Position numbers and translations under genes: made by a program. The notes under the pieces were generated by a model. It worked only from the letters and a program-made list of their open reading frames with translations. It was not told where the DNA came from and did not search any database. Positions 42,670 to 52,129 of a stretch of 64,000 bases of DNA are shown piece after piece (position 1 is the stretch's first letter; every line of letters begins with the position of its first letter). Source of the stretch: Sphingomonadales bacterium (GTDB lineage Bacteria > Pseudomonadota > Alphaproteobacteria > Sphingomonadales > Sphingomonadaceae); assembly GCA_027490095.1 (NCBI GenBank), contig JAIXYT010000018.1:1-64000 (forward strand), written 5' to 3'.

Positions 42670-43640
42670 GCCCATTGGCCCCGGCCCCATTCGCCGCGGC
42701 GCGTGCGGGTCAGCACGTCGAGGCACGCCATCCTGACCGCCACGCCCATCTCCACCTGCTCGGTGATGGCGGAGCGCTGGATGTCGTCGGCAACCACGGA
42801 TTCGATCTCCACGCCGCGGTTCATCGGGCCCGGGTGCATCACCAGCACATCCGCGCCTGCCGCCGCCAGCCGCTCGCGCGTGAGCCCGAAGGTGCGGAAA
42901 TATTCGCGGGTGGAGGGCACATAGGCCCCGTCCATCCGCTCGAGCTGCAGGCGCAGCATCATCACCACGTCGGCGCCCTTCAGGCCGGCTTCCATGTCGG
43001 TGAAGGGCACGACCCCCAGCCGCTCGATGCCGACCGGCATCAGGGTCGGGGGGGCAACGGCGCGCACCTCGGCCCCAAGCGCCGTCAGCAGGTGGAAGTT
43101 CGAGCGCGCAACCCGGCTGTGCAGGATGTCGCCGCAGATGGCGACCGTCAGGCCGGCGATGCGCCCCTTGCGGCGGCGGATGGTCAGCGCATCCAGCAGC
43201 GCCTGCGTCGGGTGCTCGTGCCGCCCGTCGCCGGCGTTCAGCACGGGGCAGTCCACCTTCTCGGCGATCAGCGCCACGGCGCCCGAGCTCTCGTGCCGGA
43301 TCACGATCACGTCGGGCTGCATGGCGTTCAGCGTCAGCGCCGTGTCCAGCAGCGTCTCGCCCTTCTTCAGGCTCGAGACGCCGGCGGCAAGGTTCACCAC
43401 ATCCGCGCCCAGCCGCTTGCCCGCAATCTCGAAGCTCAGCAACGTTCGCGTCGAATTCTCGAAGAAGGCGTTGATCTGGGTCAGGCCCTGCAGCCGATCG
43501 TCATGCTTGCGTGCGCGACGGCTGGTTTCCACCCACTGCTCGGCCTCGTCCAGCAGGAAGCCGATCTCCCACGGTTGCAGACCCTCGATGGCAAGGAGGT
43601 GCGGGTGCGGAAAGGGGTGGGTGCCGGCCGGGATTTTCAC
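42666..43640 (-). CDS. pyrB: aspartate carbamoyltransferase catalytic subunit
   Basis: This 324-residue enzyme forms carbamoyl aspartate in pyrimidine synthesis. The carbamoyl-phosphate loop is [13 protein letters not shown] (about 60-72). [16 protein letters not shown] carries the active-site lysine loop, [14 protein letters not shown] follows, and [12 protein letters not shown] and [11 protein letters not shown] are further family signatures. The length and linkage to an inactive DHOase fit class A ATCases. It lies 12 bases after ruvX. Confidence 0.96.
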   Translation of the reverse strand: MKIPAGTHPFPHPHLLAIEGLQPWEIGFLLDEAEQWVETSRRARKHDDRLQGLTQINAFFENSTRTLLSFEIAGKRLGADVVNLAAGVSSLKKGETLLDTALTLNAMQPDVIVIRHESSGAVALIAEKVDCPVLNAGDGRHEHPTQALLDALTIRRRKGRIAGLTVAICGDILHSRVARSNFHLLTALGAEVRAVAPPTLMPVGIERLGVVPFTDMEAGLKGADVVMMLRLQLERMDGAYVPSTREYFRTFGLTRERLAAAGADVLVMHPGPMNRGVEIESVVADDIQRSAITEQVEMGVAVRMACLDVLTRTRRGEWGRGQWA

Positions 43641-43652
43641 AAGGGGCAGGCC

Positions 43653-44162
43653 TTAAGCCCCATCGCGCGACCCGGCAAGCCGCGCCGTCTGCGGCAGCGC
43701 TGCAAGCCGCGCGAGCGCGCCTTCCAGGATGTGTGCCGCCGCAAGGGCATCGACCCGTTCGGCCCGCTTGGCCCGGCTGACGTCGGCCGCGATCAGCGCG
43801 CGCTCGACAGCCGCCGTGCTCCACCGCTCGTCCCACAGCAGGATCGGCAGCCCCAGCGCCCTGGCAAGGTTGCGCGCCTGCGCCCTGACCGATTGCGTCC
43901 GCTCGCTGTCGCGCCCGTCCATGCTCAAGGGCAGCCCGATCACCAGCCCGCGGATCTCCTCCTTCGCGGCAAGCGCCTTCAGCGCGTCTACGTCGGCAGA
44001 CGGCTTCGTCCGTTTGAGCGTCTCGCGCGCGGTTGCAAAGCGCCAGTCCGCGCTCGCGGTCGCAAGCCCGATCGTCTTCGTGCCGATATCCAGCGCCAGC
44101 AGCCGCCCAAGGCCCGGAAGCGCCGCGGCAAAGGCCGCCGCATCCGTCGTCAGCAGGCTCAA
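43653..44162 (-). CDS. ruvX: Holliday junction resolvase-like protein YqgF/RuvX
   Basis: This 169-residue RNase H-like protein has the family core: [15 protein letters not shown] with the first catalytic Asp, [22 protein letters not shown], and [17 protein letters not shown] with the later acidic residues. YqgF processes the 5' end of 16S rRNA in some bacteria and may act on branched DNA. The start overlaps the DUF3089 gene stop (ATGA). Confidence 0.93.
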   Translation of the reverse strand: MSLLTTDAAAFAAALPGLGRLLALDIGTKTIGLATASADWRFATARETLKRTKPSADVDALKALAAKEEIRGLVIGLPLSMDGRDSERTQSVRAQARNLARALGLPILLWDERWSTAAVERALIAADVSRAKRAERVDALAAAHILEGALARLAALPQTARLAGSRDGA

Positions 44163-45286
44163 GCCCCGTCCTCGGCGGCCTCTGCCCCGGCCTTCGCGGC
44201 CGGGAACCGTGCTGCGCCATAGGCCGACAGGCGCGCCTCGGCATCGGCCCGCGCATTCGCCCAGAACAGCCCATAGTCATAGACGTGGAAATTCCCGCCC
44301 GGCAGCACATAGGGGCCGATCTTCTTCGGCGTGGGGCTGATCAGCAGCAACCCCCGCGCGTCGCATTTCGCGCCGACCGCCTTGGGCACAAGCAGCTCAT
44401 CCGATTGCAGCATCCCGGCATTGCGCTCCGGGCCGGCGGCGTCCGCGCTCCCGGTCAGCGGGTTCACGCAGAGCATTGCGCGTGTGCCGATGGGGGTGCC
44501 CGATACGTCCTTCACCACCGCAAAGCCCTTCAGCGCCTCGGCAAGGTCGCCATCGGCCGCAAAGCTCTGCCAGCTCAGCACGCAGCCCGCCTGCTCCGCC
44601 CGCGTGCAGGCCGGCAACCCCATGCGCGACAGGTCGGCTGCCGTTACCGGCCAGCCCACCGCCCACACGCCGACCAGCCGGTCGCCCAGCTGGGCCCGGC
44701 GTGCCGCCAGCAGGTGCAGGACATGCCGGGCCCCCTGGCTGTGCCCGCCGATCAGGATCGGACGATCCGCAGGCTGCGCCGCCAGGAAGGCGTCGAACGC
44801 CCGCTCGACGTCCGACAGCGCGAGTGCCAGCGCCTTGTCCGCATCCGGCCCCGGCTTCAGGAAGCTGCCGAAGGTCGCCTGCCGATAGCGCGGCACCCAC
44901 ACCTCGGCCACGCCGTTGAACACGCTGGCCTGCATCCTGGTGAAGCGCACCAGCCGCTCGTTGGTTTCGGCATCGTCTAGCGGCGCATTCCAGGCGCTCC
45001 GGCTGAGCCAGGCGGTCGGGCTCACGAAGAACAGCGCGGCCGCAGGCTTCGGCGCCGCGCTGAACCCCTGGGGCGCCCACAGCGCAGGGTTGTCGGCGAG
45101 CCCGGGCCGCGCGACCCAGCTGGCAGGCGCTGCATAGTCGGGGGCCGCTGCGGTCGGCGCGGCATAAGGCGTATCCGGCACGAAGGCGGTGCGGATCATG
45201 TCGCCCGCGAACAGCCGCCACAGGATCGCCGCGACGATCACCAGGCCCGTCAGGATTGCAACCGCCCACAGGAACTTCCGTGCCAC
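44159..45286 (-). CDS. DUF3089 alpha/beta hydrolase-like membrane-anchored protein
   Basis: This 375-residue protein has an N-terminal TM helix ([22 protein letters not shown]), then an extracytoplasmic alpha/beta hydrolase domain. The nucleophile elbow is [14 protein letters not shown]. The N-terminal part of the domain carries [19 protein letters not shown] and [10 protein letters not shown], typical of DUF3089, a family common in sphingomonads. Substrate unknown. It lies 3 bases after the sterol desaturase gene in the same operon. Confidence 0.86.
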   Translation of the reverse strand: MARKFLWAVAILTGLVIVAAILWRLFAGDMIRTAFVPDTPYAAPTAAAPDYAAPASWVARPGLADNPALWAPQGFSAAPKPAAALFFVSPTAWLSRSAWNAPLDDAETNERLVRFTRMQASVFNGVAEVWVPRYRQATFGSFLKPGPDADKALALALSDVERAFDAFLAAQPADRPILIGGHSQGARHVLHLLAARRAQLGDRLVGVWAVGWPVTAADLSRMGLPACTRAEQAGCVLSWQSFAADGDLAEALKGFAVVKDVSGTPIGTRAMLCVNPLTGSADAAGPERNAGMLQSDELLVPKAVGAKCDARGLLLISPTPKKIGPYVLPGGNFHVYDYGLFWANARADAEARLSAYGAARFPAAKAGAEAAEDGA

Positions 45287-45289
45287 GCC

Positions 45290-46188
<899 letters not shown>

Positions 46189-46192
<4 letters not shown>

Positions 46193-46569
46193 GCCCGCGC
46201 GCCCGCAGTTTCCGGCAGCCAGTCGGGGCAGCGCGCCAGCAGCAGCCGCGCCTCGGGCAGCATCGGCTCCTTCAGCCGTGCGGTCAGCCGGCCGCCGGCG
46301 CAGCTGAGGCTCGACGGCAGCGCCCGCCGCACGATCCAGCCGTCGCCCAGCGGCAGAAGCAGCGCGACACTTCCGTCGGTTCCCTTCAGCACCGCACCAT
46401 GGCCATCGGTCGCCAGCGCAACCTCGACCGCGCGAAACCCCGCAAGCCGCCCCTCGGCCTCCGCCCGCGCCGCTTCCGCGTCCAGCGCCGGCCGCGCCCG
46501 GAAGCCCAGCGCCCAGGCAAGGCCCGTCAGGGCCAGGATTGCGGCCAGCGAGGCAAGGAACACCAGCAT
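46189..46569 (-). CDS. uncharacterised single-TM membrane protein
   Basis: This 126-residue protein has an N-terminal TM helix (MLVFLASLAAILALTGLAWAL) and a soluble part with GTDGSVALLLPLGDGWIVRR and ARCPDWLPETAGARA. I do not recognise a family. It is the first gene of the operon running down to the SPOR protein. The ATG with an AGGTGG site was chosen over a GTG 9 bases upstream. Confidence 0.7.
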
Positions 46570-46631
46570 TGCCCCCACCTAGAACAAGCCGGCCCCGCAC
46601 GGAAGGGCAGGGGCGCGGACCCCAAACCCCC

Positions 46632-46646
46632 ACCTATCTGACAGGT
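46632..46646. promoter_or_regulatory. ACCT-N7-AGGT inverted repeat upstream of acyl-CoA ligase
   Basis: The sequence ACCTATCTGACAGGT is an imperfect palindrome about 140 bases before the ligase ATG. The arms resemble a shortened lux box, and a LuxR-family regulator is encoded two genes along. The spacing is 5 bases shorter than a canonical lux box, so assignment is weak. Confidence 0.25.
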
Positions 46647-46785
46647 TGTCCACCCGGGGCGTCTGATACTCTGTCATCAGCACGCGGGCCGGGAGAGTCC
46701 GCAAGGCACCATGAAGCGAAATGTCTTGCGTCAAGGCCCGCGAAACGAGGCCTTCGGAGACGCCCTTGGGAGAGACACAAACGGC

Positions 46786-48387
46786 ATGAGCAGCCACGCC
46801 ATGGCGGATCGGCCCGCGGCCCTGTTCGACGAGATGGACACGCTCGGCGACGTGACCCGTGTGCATGCCCGGGTGCGCCCGCAGGCGACTGCCTTCGCGT
46901 TCGAGGGCCGCGAGACCAGCTATGCCCAGCTTGACGCCCACGCCAGCCAGGTTGCCCGCGCGCTCCGCGCCGCCGGGGTCGGCCATGGCGAGCGCATCGC
47001 CTTCGTCGGCAAGAACTGCGATCATTATTTCGAGCTGCTGATGGGCGCCGCCAAGGCGGGTGCCGTGATGGTCCCGATCGGCTGGCGGCTGGCGCCCGCC
47101 GAAATGGCCTTCATCGCCCACAATGCCGAGGCGAAGCTGCTGTTCGTCGGCCCCGATGTCGCCGAAACGGTCGCCGTCACGCCGGAACTCGCCAGCCTGC
47201 CGACCATAGCGCTCGAGCCGCATGGCGCCTGGCCAACCTACGAAGCCTGGCGCGACGCCCAGCCAGCCGAGGATCCCCGCTATCCGGTCGATCCCTTCGA
47301 CACCGTCGTCCAGCTCTACACCTCGGGCACCACCGGCAAGCCCAAGGGCGCCATGCTGACGCATCACAATCTGCTCGCCGGCCGAAAGCTCGCGGCGCAG
47401 CAGCCGATGCCCTGGAACGAATGGGGCCCGGATGACGTCAGCCTGGTCGCCATGCCGATCGCCCATATCGGCGGCACCGGCTGGGGCCTCGTCGGGATGA
47501 TCAACGGCGCCAAGGGGGTGATCGCCCGCGAGTTCGACCCCTTCAAGGTCCTCGACTTCATCGAGAAGGACCGCATATCGAAAATGTTCATGGTGCCGGC
47601 CGCGCTGCAGATCGTGGTGCGCCAGCCGCGCGCGCGCCAGGTCGATTACAGCCGGCTGAAATACATCCTCTATGGCGCCTCGCCGATCCCGCTCGACCTG
47701 CTGCGCGAGTGCATCGAGGTGTTCGGCTGTGGCTTCTGCCAGCAGTATGGCATGACGGAAACCACCGGCACCATCGTCTACCTGCCGCCCGAGGATCATG
47801 ATCCGGCCGGCAACCAGCGCATGCGCTCGGCCGGCCTGCCGCTGCCGGGCGTCGAGATCCGCATTCTCGACGAGGAGGGCAATGCCCTGCCGCCCAACAC
47901 GGTTGGCGAGGTCGCGACCCGCTCCCACTCCAACATGCGCGGCTACTGGAAGCTCGACGAGGCGACCGCCGCCACGCTCGACGGCGAGGGCTGGCTGCGC
48001 ACCGGCGACGCCGGCTACCTCGACGAGGACGGCTATCTCTACATCCATGACCGGGTGAAGGACATGATCATCTCGGGCGGGGAGAACGTCTATCCCGCCG
48101 AGGTGGAAAGCGCGGTCTACGGCCACCCGGCCGTCGCCGAGGTCGCGGTGATCGGGGTGCCCGACGAGAAGTGGGGCGAGGCCGTGAAGGCGGTCGTCGT
48201 CCCCAAGCCGGGCGCCACCATCGACCCGCAAGACATCATCGCCTTTGCCCGAACCCGCATCGCCGCCTTCAAGGTTCCGAAATCCGTCGACATCATCGAG
48301 GCGCTGCCGCGCAACGCCTCGGGCAAGATCCTGCGGCGCGAGCTGCGCGAACCCTATTGGGCGGGCAAGACCCGTCGCGTGAACTGA
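46786..48387 (+). CDS. long-chain fatty acid--CoA ligase family protein
   Basis: This 533-residue ANL-superfamily enzyme activates a carboxylic acid to its CoA thioester through an acyl-AMP. The P-loop is YTSGTTGKPKGAM (about 176-188). QQYGMTETTGTIV is the A5 motif, GWLRTGDAGYLDEDGYLYIHDR covers A7/A8, and Lys in PRNASGKILRREL (about 511-523) is the catalytic lysine. The ATG with GGGAGAG upstream was chosen; an earlier in-frame ATG gives a non-conserved N terminus. It is followed 11 bases later by a LuxR-type regulator. Confidence 0.93.
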   Translation: MSSHAMADRPAALFDEMDTLGDVTRVHARVRPQATAFAFEGRETSYAQLDAHASQVARALRAAGVGHGERIAFVGKNCDHYFELLMGAAKAGAVMVPIGWRLAPAEMAFIAHNAEAKLLFVGPDVAETVAVTPELASLPTIALEPHGAWPTYEAWRDAQPAEDPRYPVDPFDTVVQLYTSGTTGKPKGAMLTHHNLLAGRKLAAQQPMPWNEWGPDDVSLVAMPIAHIGGTGWGLVGMINGAKGVIAREFDPFKVLDFIEKDRISKMFMVPAALQIVVRQPRARQVDYSRLKYILYGASPIPLDLLRECIEVFGCGFCQQYGMTETTGTIVYLPPEDHDPAGNQRMRSAGLPLPGVEIRILDEEGNALPPNTVGEVATRSHSNMRGYWKLDEATAATLDGEGWLRTGDAGYLDEDGYLYIHDRVKDMIISGGENVYPAEVESAVYGHPAVAEVAVIGVPDEKWGEAVKAVVVPKPGATIDPQDIIAFARTRIAAFKVPKSVDIIEALPRNASGKILRRELREPYWAGKTRRVN

Positions 48388-48398
48388 GGAGAAGCCCC

Positions 48399-49157
48399 AT
48401 GGACACCTCCATCGTCTCCATCGCCAACCGCGACGACATCCGCCGCGCAGCAGAGGCCTTTCATGAAGCGGTCGACGCGCTCGGCGATTACCGCGTCGTG
48501 ATGACCGACAACATCGCCTCGCTCCGCCCGATGCTCGATGCCGAGGGCAATATCCTTGCCGAGTGCGTGTTCGGCTTCACCGAGCCCGGCCAGCAGTGGT
48601 GGACCAACCGCAGCCTTGCCCTGCAATCGCCGCTTGCCCGCGCCTGCCGCTATGAAGGCCAGCCCTTCTGGGCGAATTCGCAAGGCTTCCACACCCTTCA
48701 CCCCAACAGCTATCTCGACGAGATCGAGCTCGACAATTTCGAGAAGCGGGCGCTGACCAGCTCTGCCATCGTGGTGCCCGTGCACCAGCCCTTCGGCCAG
48801 ATCGGCATGGCGGCCTTCTGCGCGCCACACCCGACCGTCACCGACATGTCGGCGCAATTCGAAGCACATGCCGAGCGGCTGATGCTGCTCTCCCACCGCT
48901 TCATCAGCAGCTATGCCGAGGCGACCCGCCGCCGCCGCTGGCTGCCGACCGACTGCCAGCTGACGAAGCGCGAGATCGAGTGCCTGCGCTGGGCCGCCGT
49001 CGGCAAGACCGACCGGGAGATCAGCATGATCCTGTCGCGGTCCCACGCCACCGTCCGCTTCCACATCCAGAATGCCGGCATCAAGCTGAATGCGGTCAAC
49101 CGCAGCCAGACCGTCTTCAAGGCAGCCCAGCTCGGCTTCATCGGCCTCGCCAACTGA
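48399..49157 (+). CDS. LuxR-family regulator with autoinducer-binding-like domain
   Basis: This 252-residue regulator has an N-terminal domain with NRSLALQSPLARACRYEGQPFW, the pattern of autoinducer-binding domains in LuxR-type proteins, and a C-terminal LuxR HTH (LTKREIECLRWAAVGKTDREIS to KLNAVNRSQTVFKA). A GAGGAG site precedes the ATG. No luxI synthase is nearby, so it is a solo; its coupling to an acyl-CoA ligase suggests an acyl or acyl-CoA ligand and local autoregulation. A p-coumaroyl or other CoA-derived signal is possible but not shown. Confidence 0.85.
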   Translation: MDTSIVSIANRDDIRRAAEAFHEAVDALGDYRVVMTDNIASLRPMLDAEGNILAECVFGFTEPGQQWWTNRSLALQSPLARACRYEGQPFWANSQGFHTLHPNSYLDEIELDNFEKRALTSSAIVVPVHQPFGQIGMAAFCAPHPTVTDMSAQFEAHAERLMLLSHRFISSYAEATRRRRWLPTDCQLTKREIECLRWAAVGKTDREISMILSRSHATVRFHIQNAGIKLNAVNRSQTVFKAAQLGFIGLAN

Positions 49158-49167
49158 TGCGGAACGC

Positions 49168-49195
49168 CGGCGGCGCCGGGCAGGTGCCGCCGTTT
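49168..49195 (+). terminator. weak terminator after luxR
   Basis: Stem CGGCGGC / GCCGCCG closes an 11-base loop 11 bases after the LuxR stop and is followed by only three T residues. The rest of the gap to the ABC gene (49196-49370) shows no gene or clear promoter. Confidence 0.4.
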
Positions 49196-49370
49196 GGGCG
49201 AAGGCCCATGAATTCGGCGCATATCCAACGCGCCTCGCCGCATCTCAGGTTACCGCGCTGCAACAATCCGCCTTGGCAGGCCCCTGAGCGCGTGCCATAG
49301 CGCGCGGCGCAATGTGGCCATGTAACATTTCAACCGAGACCAGCCGGCTTCCGGCCGGGAGCCCTGCCTG

Positions 49371-51086
49371 ATGGCGGCTGGCAAGGACATCCGCCTGCGC
49401 GACGTCCTGTCCTGGGCTTCGACCATCATCGGCCCGGACCGGAACTTCATCACCATGGCGCTGGTCTACGGCATCGGCATCAGCCTGCTGTCGCTCGCCA
49501 CGCCCATCTCGGTTCAGATGCTGGTGAACACGGTTGCCGCGACCGGCCTGCCCGTGCCGCTCTTCACGCTGACCGCAATGCTCTTCGTGCTGCTGCTGCT
49601 CTGGGCCATCCTCAGCGCCCTGCGGGTCTGGCTGATGGAGGTCTTCCGCCGCCGCTTCGCCGCCCGCCTGGTCGCCGACATCGCGGTCCGCGTTGTCCAC
49701 GCCGAAAATCCCTTCTTCTCGGATTCCCGTCGCCTGGATCTCCTCAACCGCTATTTCGAGATGATGAACGTCCACAAGGCGGTCCCAAGCCTCGCGGTCG
49801 GGGGCTTCACTGTGGTCCTGCAGGCGGCTGTCGGGATTGTCGTCACGGCCTTCTACCACCCCTTCTTCCTGGCCTTCAACCTGCTCTTCATCTTCTGCCT
49901 GTGGCTGATCTGGCGCATCTGGACCCGCAGCGCACTGCAGACCGCCTTTGCGCTCAGCCACAAGAAATATGCGCTCGGCTACTGGCTCGAAACCGTCGGT
50001 GGCTCCGACGGCTTCTACAAGTCGGGACAGCATTTCGAATATGCGCTCCAGCGCACCGACGCGCTGACCGCAACCTACATAGAGGCCCACCGCAAGCATT
50101 TCCGCCGCACCTTCCCGCAGTCGGTGTCGCTCTTCCTGCTTTACGCCGTTGCAAGCGCCGCGGTGCTCGCGCTGGGCGGCTGGCTCGTCATCCAGGAACA
50201 GCTGTCGATCGGCCAGCTGGTCGCGGCCGAACTGATCCTCTCGGGCGTCTTCCTGGGCGCCGCACAGCTGGGGGTCTATTTCGAATCCTTCTATGATTTC
50301 GCCGTCGCCATGGAAGAGCTGGACCTCATCTACAGCCTGCCGCAGGAGCCGCGTGGCGATGAGGCGCCAATGGCCGACCGCCCGCGCAACGCCGATCTCC
50401 GGCTCGAGAATGTGCGCTTCGACCATGATTTCGGCGAGGTCCGCCTCGACCTTGCCATTCCCGAAGGTGCCAACCTCGTCGCCAACGGCGATCCCGGCAT
50501 GGAGCGCCTGTTCGCCGACTTCCTGAAACGCCACGAACGGCCCGACAGCGGCCTCGCCCTGTTCGGCGGCGTCGACATCGCCGCGGTCGACATCCTGAAG
50601 CTGCGCAGCGACATCATCGTCCTCGACCGCCCGAACATCGTCGAGACCAGCATCGCCCAATATCTCGATCTCGCCAACAGCACGGGCGATCCAACCGCTC
50701 CCGCCGAGGCGCTCAAGCTCGTCGGCCTCTACGACCGCGTCGCCATGCTGCCCGACGGCATGCAGACCCAGCTTTCCGTCACCGGCTGGCCGCTCTCCCT
50801 TCCCAAGGCGATGCAGCTGAAGCTCGCCGGTGCGATCCTGTCGCAGCCCCGGATCCTCGTGCTGTCGCCGCTCTACGACATGGTCTCGCGCCATCGGCTG
50901 GAGGATGTGTTCGCCCACCTGCGCAACGGCCGTACCACCGTGCTCTACTTCACCAACCGCCCGGAGGATGTCACCCTCGACGGCTTCCTGTGGCTGGGCC
51001 GGCAGCAGCAGCGGATCCTCGAAAGCCGGGCCGAATTCGATGCGCTGAGGGCGAGCGTCGGGAAGGGCCCCGCCAATGCGGGCTGA
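49371..51086 (+). CDS. degenerate ABC exporter, type I secretion-like (no ATPase motifs)
   Basis: This 571-residue protein has the ABC exporter transmembrane domain (six helices, about 20-310) and a C-terminal domain that aligns with an ABC NBD but has lost all nucleotide-handling residues. Walker A reads GDPGMERLF with Arg379 where Lys is expected. The Q-loop Gln is absent, the signature LSGGQ is LSLPKA (475-480), and Walker B acid plus catalytic Glu are Ser499-Pro500. The H-loop His is Asn529. The fold-defining strands around each motif remain, so this is not a frameshift remnant. HlyD and TolC genes follow, overlapping or spaced by one base. Confidence 0.85.
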   Translation: MAAGKDIRLRDVLSWASTIIGPDRNFITMALVYGIGISLLSLATPISVQMLVNTVAATGLPVPLFTLTAMLFVLLLLWAILSALRVWLMEVFRRRFAARLVADIAVRVVHAENPFFSDSRRLDLLNRYFEMMNVHKAVPSLAVGGFTVVLQAAVGIVVTAFYHPFFLAFNLLFIFCLWLIWRIWTRSALQTAFALSHKKYALGYWLETVGGSDGFYKSGQHFEYALQRTDALTATYIEAHRKHFRRTFPQSVSLFLLYAVASAAVLALGGWLVIQEQLSIGQLVAAELILSGVFLGAAQLGVYFESFYDFAVAMEELDLIYSLPQEPRGDEAPMADRPRNADLRLENVRFDHDFGEVRLDLAIPEGANLVANGDPGMERLFADFLKRHERPDSGLALFGGVDIAAVDILKLRSDIIVLDRPNIVETSIAQYLDLANSTGDPTAPAEALKLVGLYDRVAMLPDGMQTQLSVTGWPLSLPKAMQLKLAGAILSQPRILVLSPLYDMVSRHRLEDVFAHLRNGRTTVLYFTNRPEDVTLDGFLWLGRQQQRILESRAEFDALRASVGKGPANAG

Positions 51087-52128
51087 AGACCGGGTCTATT
51101 TCAAGACGCTGGAGTCCATCCGCACGCCGCGCGTGCTGCGGACGATGGCGATCATGCTCGGCATCGGCGTGGCGATCAGTGTCGCGTTCCTGCTGTTCGT
51201 GCCCTGGGTGCAGACCATCCACGGGGTGGGCCGCGTGTCTGCCCTGGAACCGCGCGACCGGGTGCAGAATGTCACCGCCCTCGTTCCCGGCCGGATTGCC
51301 CAATGGTATGTCGCCGAAGGCGTGAAGGTGCGCAAAGGCGATCCGGTCGTCCGCATCGTCGACAACGACCCCCAGTTCGTCCAGCGGCTCGAGGCCGAGC
51401 GCGACCAGCTCGACGCCGAAGCCCGCTCCATCGAGGTGCAGATCGAGGTCGCCCAGCGCGATGTCCGGCGGCTTCGAACGCTGGTCGCCGAAGGGCTCAG
51501 CGCCACCCGAGATCTCGAACTCGCGCTGCTGAAGGTCGAGGACCTGCGCGCCAAGCTGGCCGCCGTCCGCGCCAAGCAGGCGGGGGCGAAGATCCAGGTG
51601 GATCGCCAGCAGGCGCAGCTCGTCCGCGCCCCGCGCGACGGGGTCGTCCAGCAGCTGCTTGTGGGCGACATCGGCACCTTCGTGAAGGAGGGCGAGGTGC
51701 TGATGACCTTCGCGCCGTCCGACACGCGCGAAGTGGTCGAGCTGTTCGTCGACGGCCGCGACGTCATCTTCATCGATGCCGGCCGCCGCGTCCGGCTGGA
51801 ATTCGAAGGCTGGCCTGCCGTCCAGGTCTCCGGCTGGCCGTCGATTGCGCGCGGCTTCTTCGACGGCGTGGTCTATTCTGTCGACGCAGCGCCCGCCCCC
51901 AGCGGCCTCTATCGCGTGCTTGTCCTGCCGGCTGCCGACCGGGATGATTGGCCACCGGCGCCCACCATCCGGCTCGGCGCCAAGACGCGCGGTTGGGTGA
52001 TGATGGAAACCGTCACCATCGGCTATGAAATCTGGCGTCAGCTCAACGACTTCCCGCTGGAGTTCAAGCGGCCGATCGATCGCGAGCAGCGCGACCCGGG
52101 GGCAGCGCCGGCCGAGAAGAGCGGCTGA
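51076..52128 (+). CDS. HlyD-family membrane fusion protein
   Basis: This 350-residue periplasmic adaptor has one TM helix (about 25-44), a barrel-sandwich segment (TALVPGRIAQWYVAEGVKVRKGDPV), a short coiled-coil hairpin (about 110-180) and a second half-motif (LVRAPRDGVVQQLLVGDIGTFVKEGEVL). It would link the inner-membrane ABC protein to TolC. It starts 11 bases inside the ABC gene, so it is translationally coupled. Confidence 0.9.
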   Translation: MRAEDRVYFKTLESIRTPRVLRTMAIMLGIGVAISVAFLLFVPWVQTIHGVGRVSALEPRDRVQNVTALVPGRIAQWYVAEGVKVRKGDPVVRIVDNDPQFVQRLEAERDQLDAEARSIEVQIEVAQRDVRRLRTLVAEGLSATRDLELALLKVEDLRAKLAAVRAKQAGAKIQVDRQQAQLVRAPRDGVVQQLLVGDIGTFVKEGEVLMTFAPSDTREVVELFVDGRDVIFIDAGRRVRLEFEGWPAVQVSGWPSIARGFFDGVVYSVDAAPAPSGLYRVLVLPAADRDDWPPAPTIRLGAKTRGWVMMETVTIGYEIWRQLNDFPLEFKRPIDREQRDPGAAPAEKSG

Positions 52129-52129
52129 C

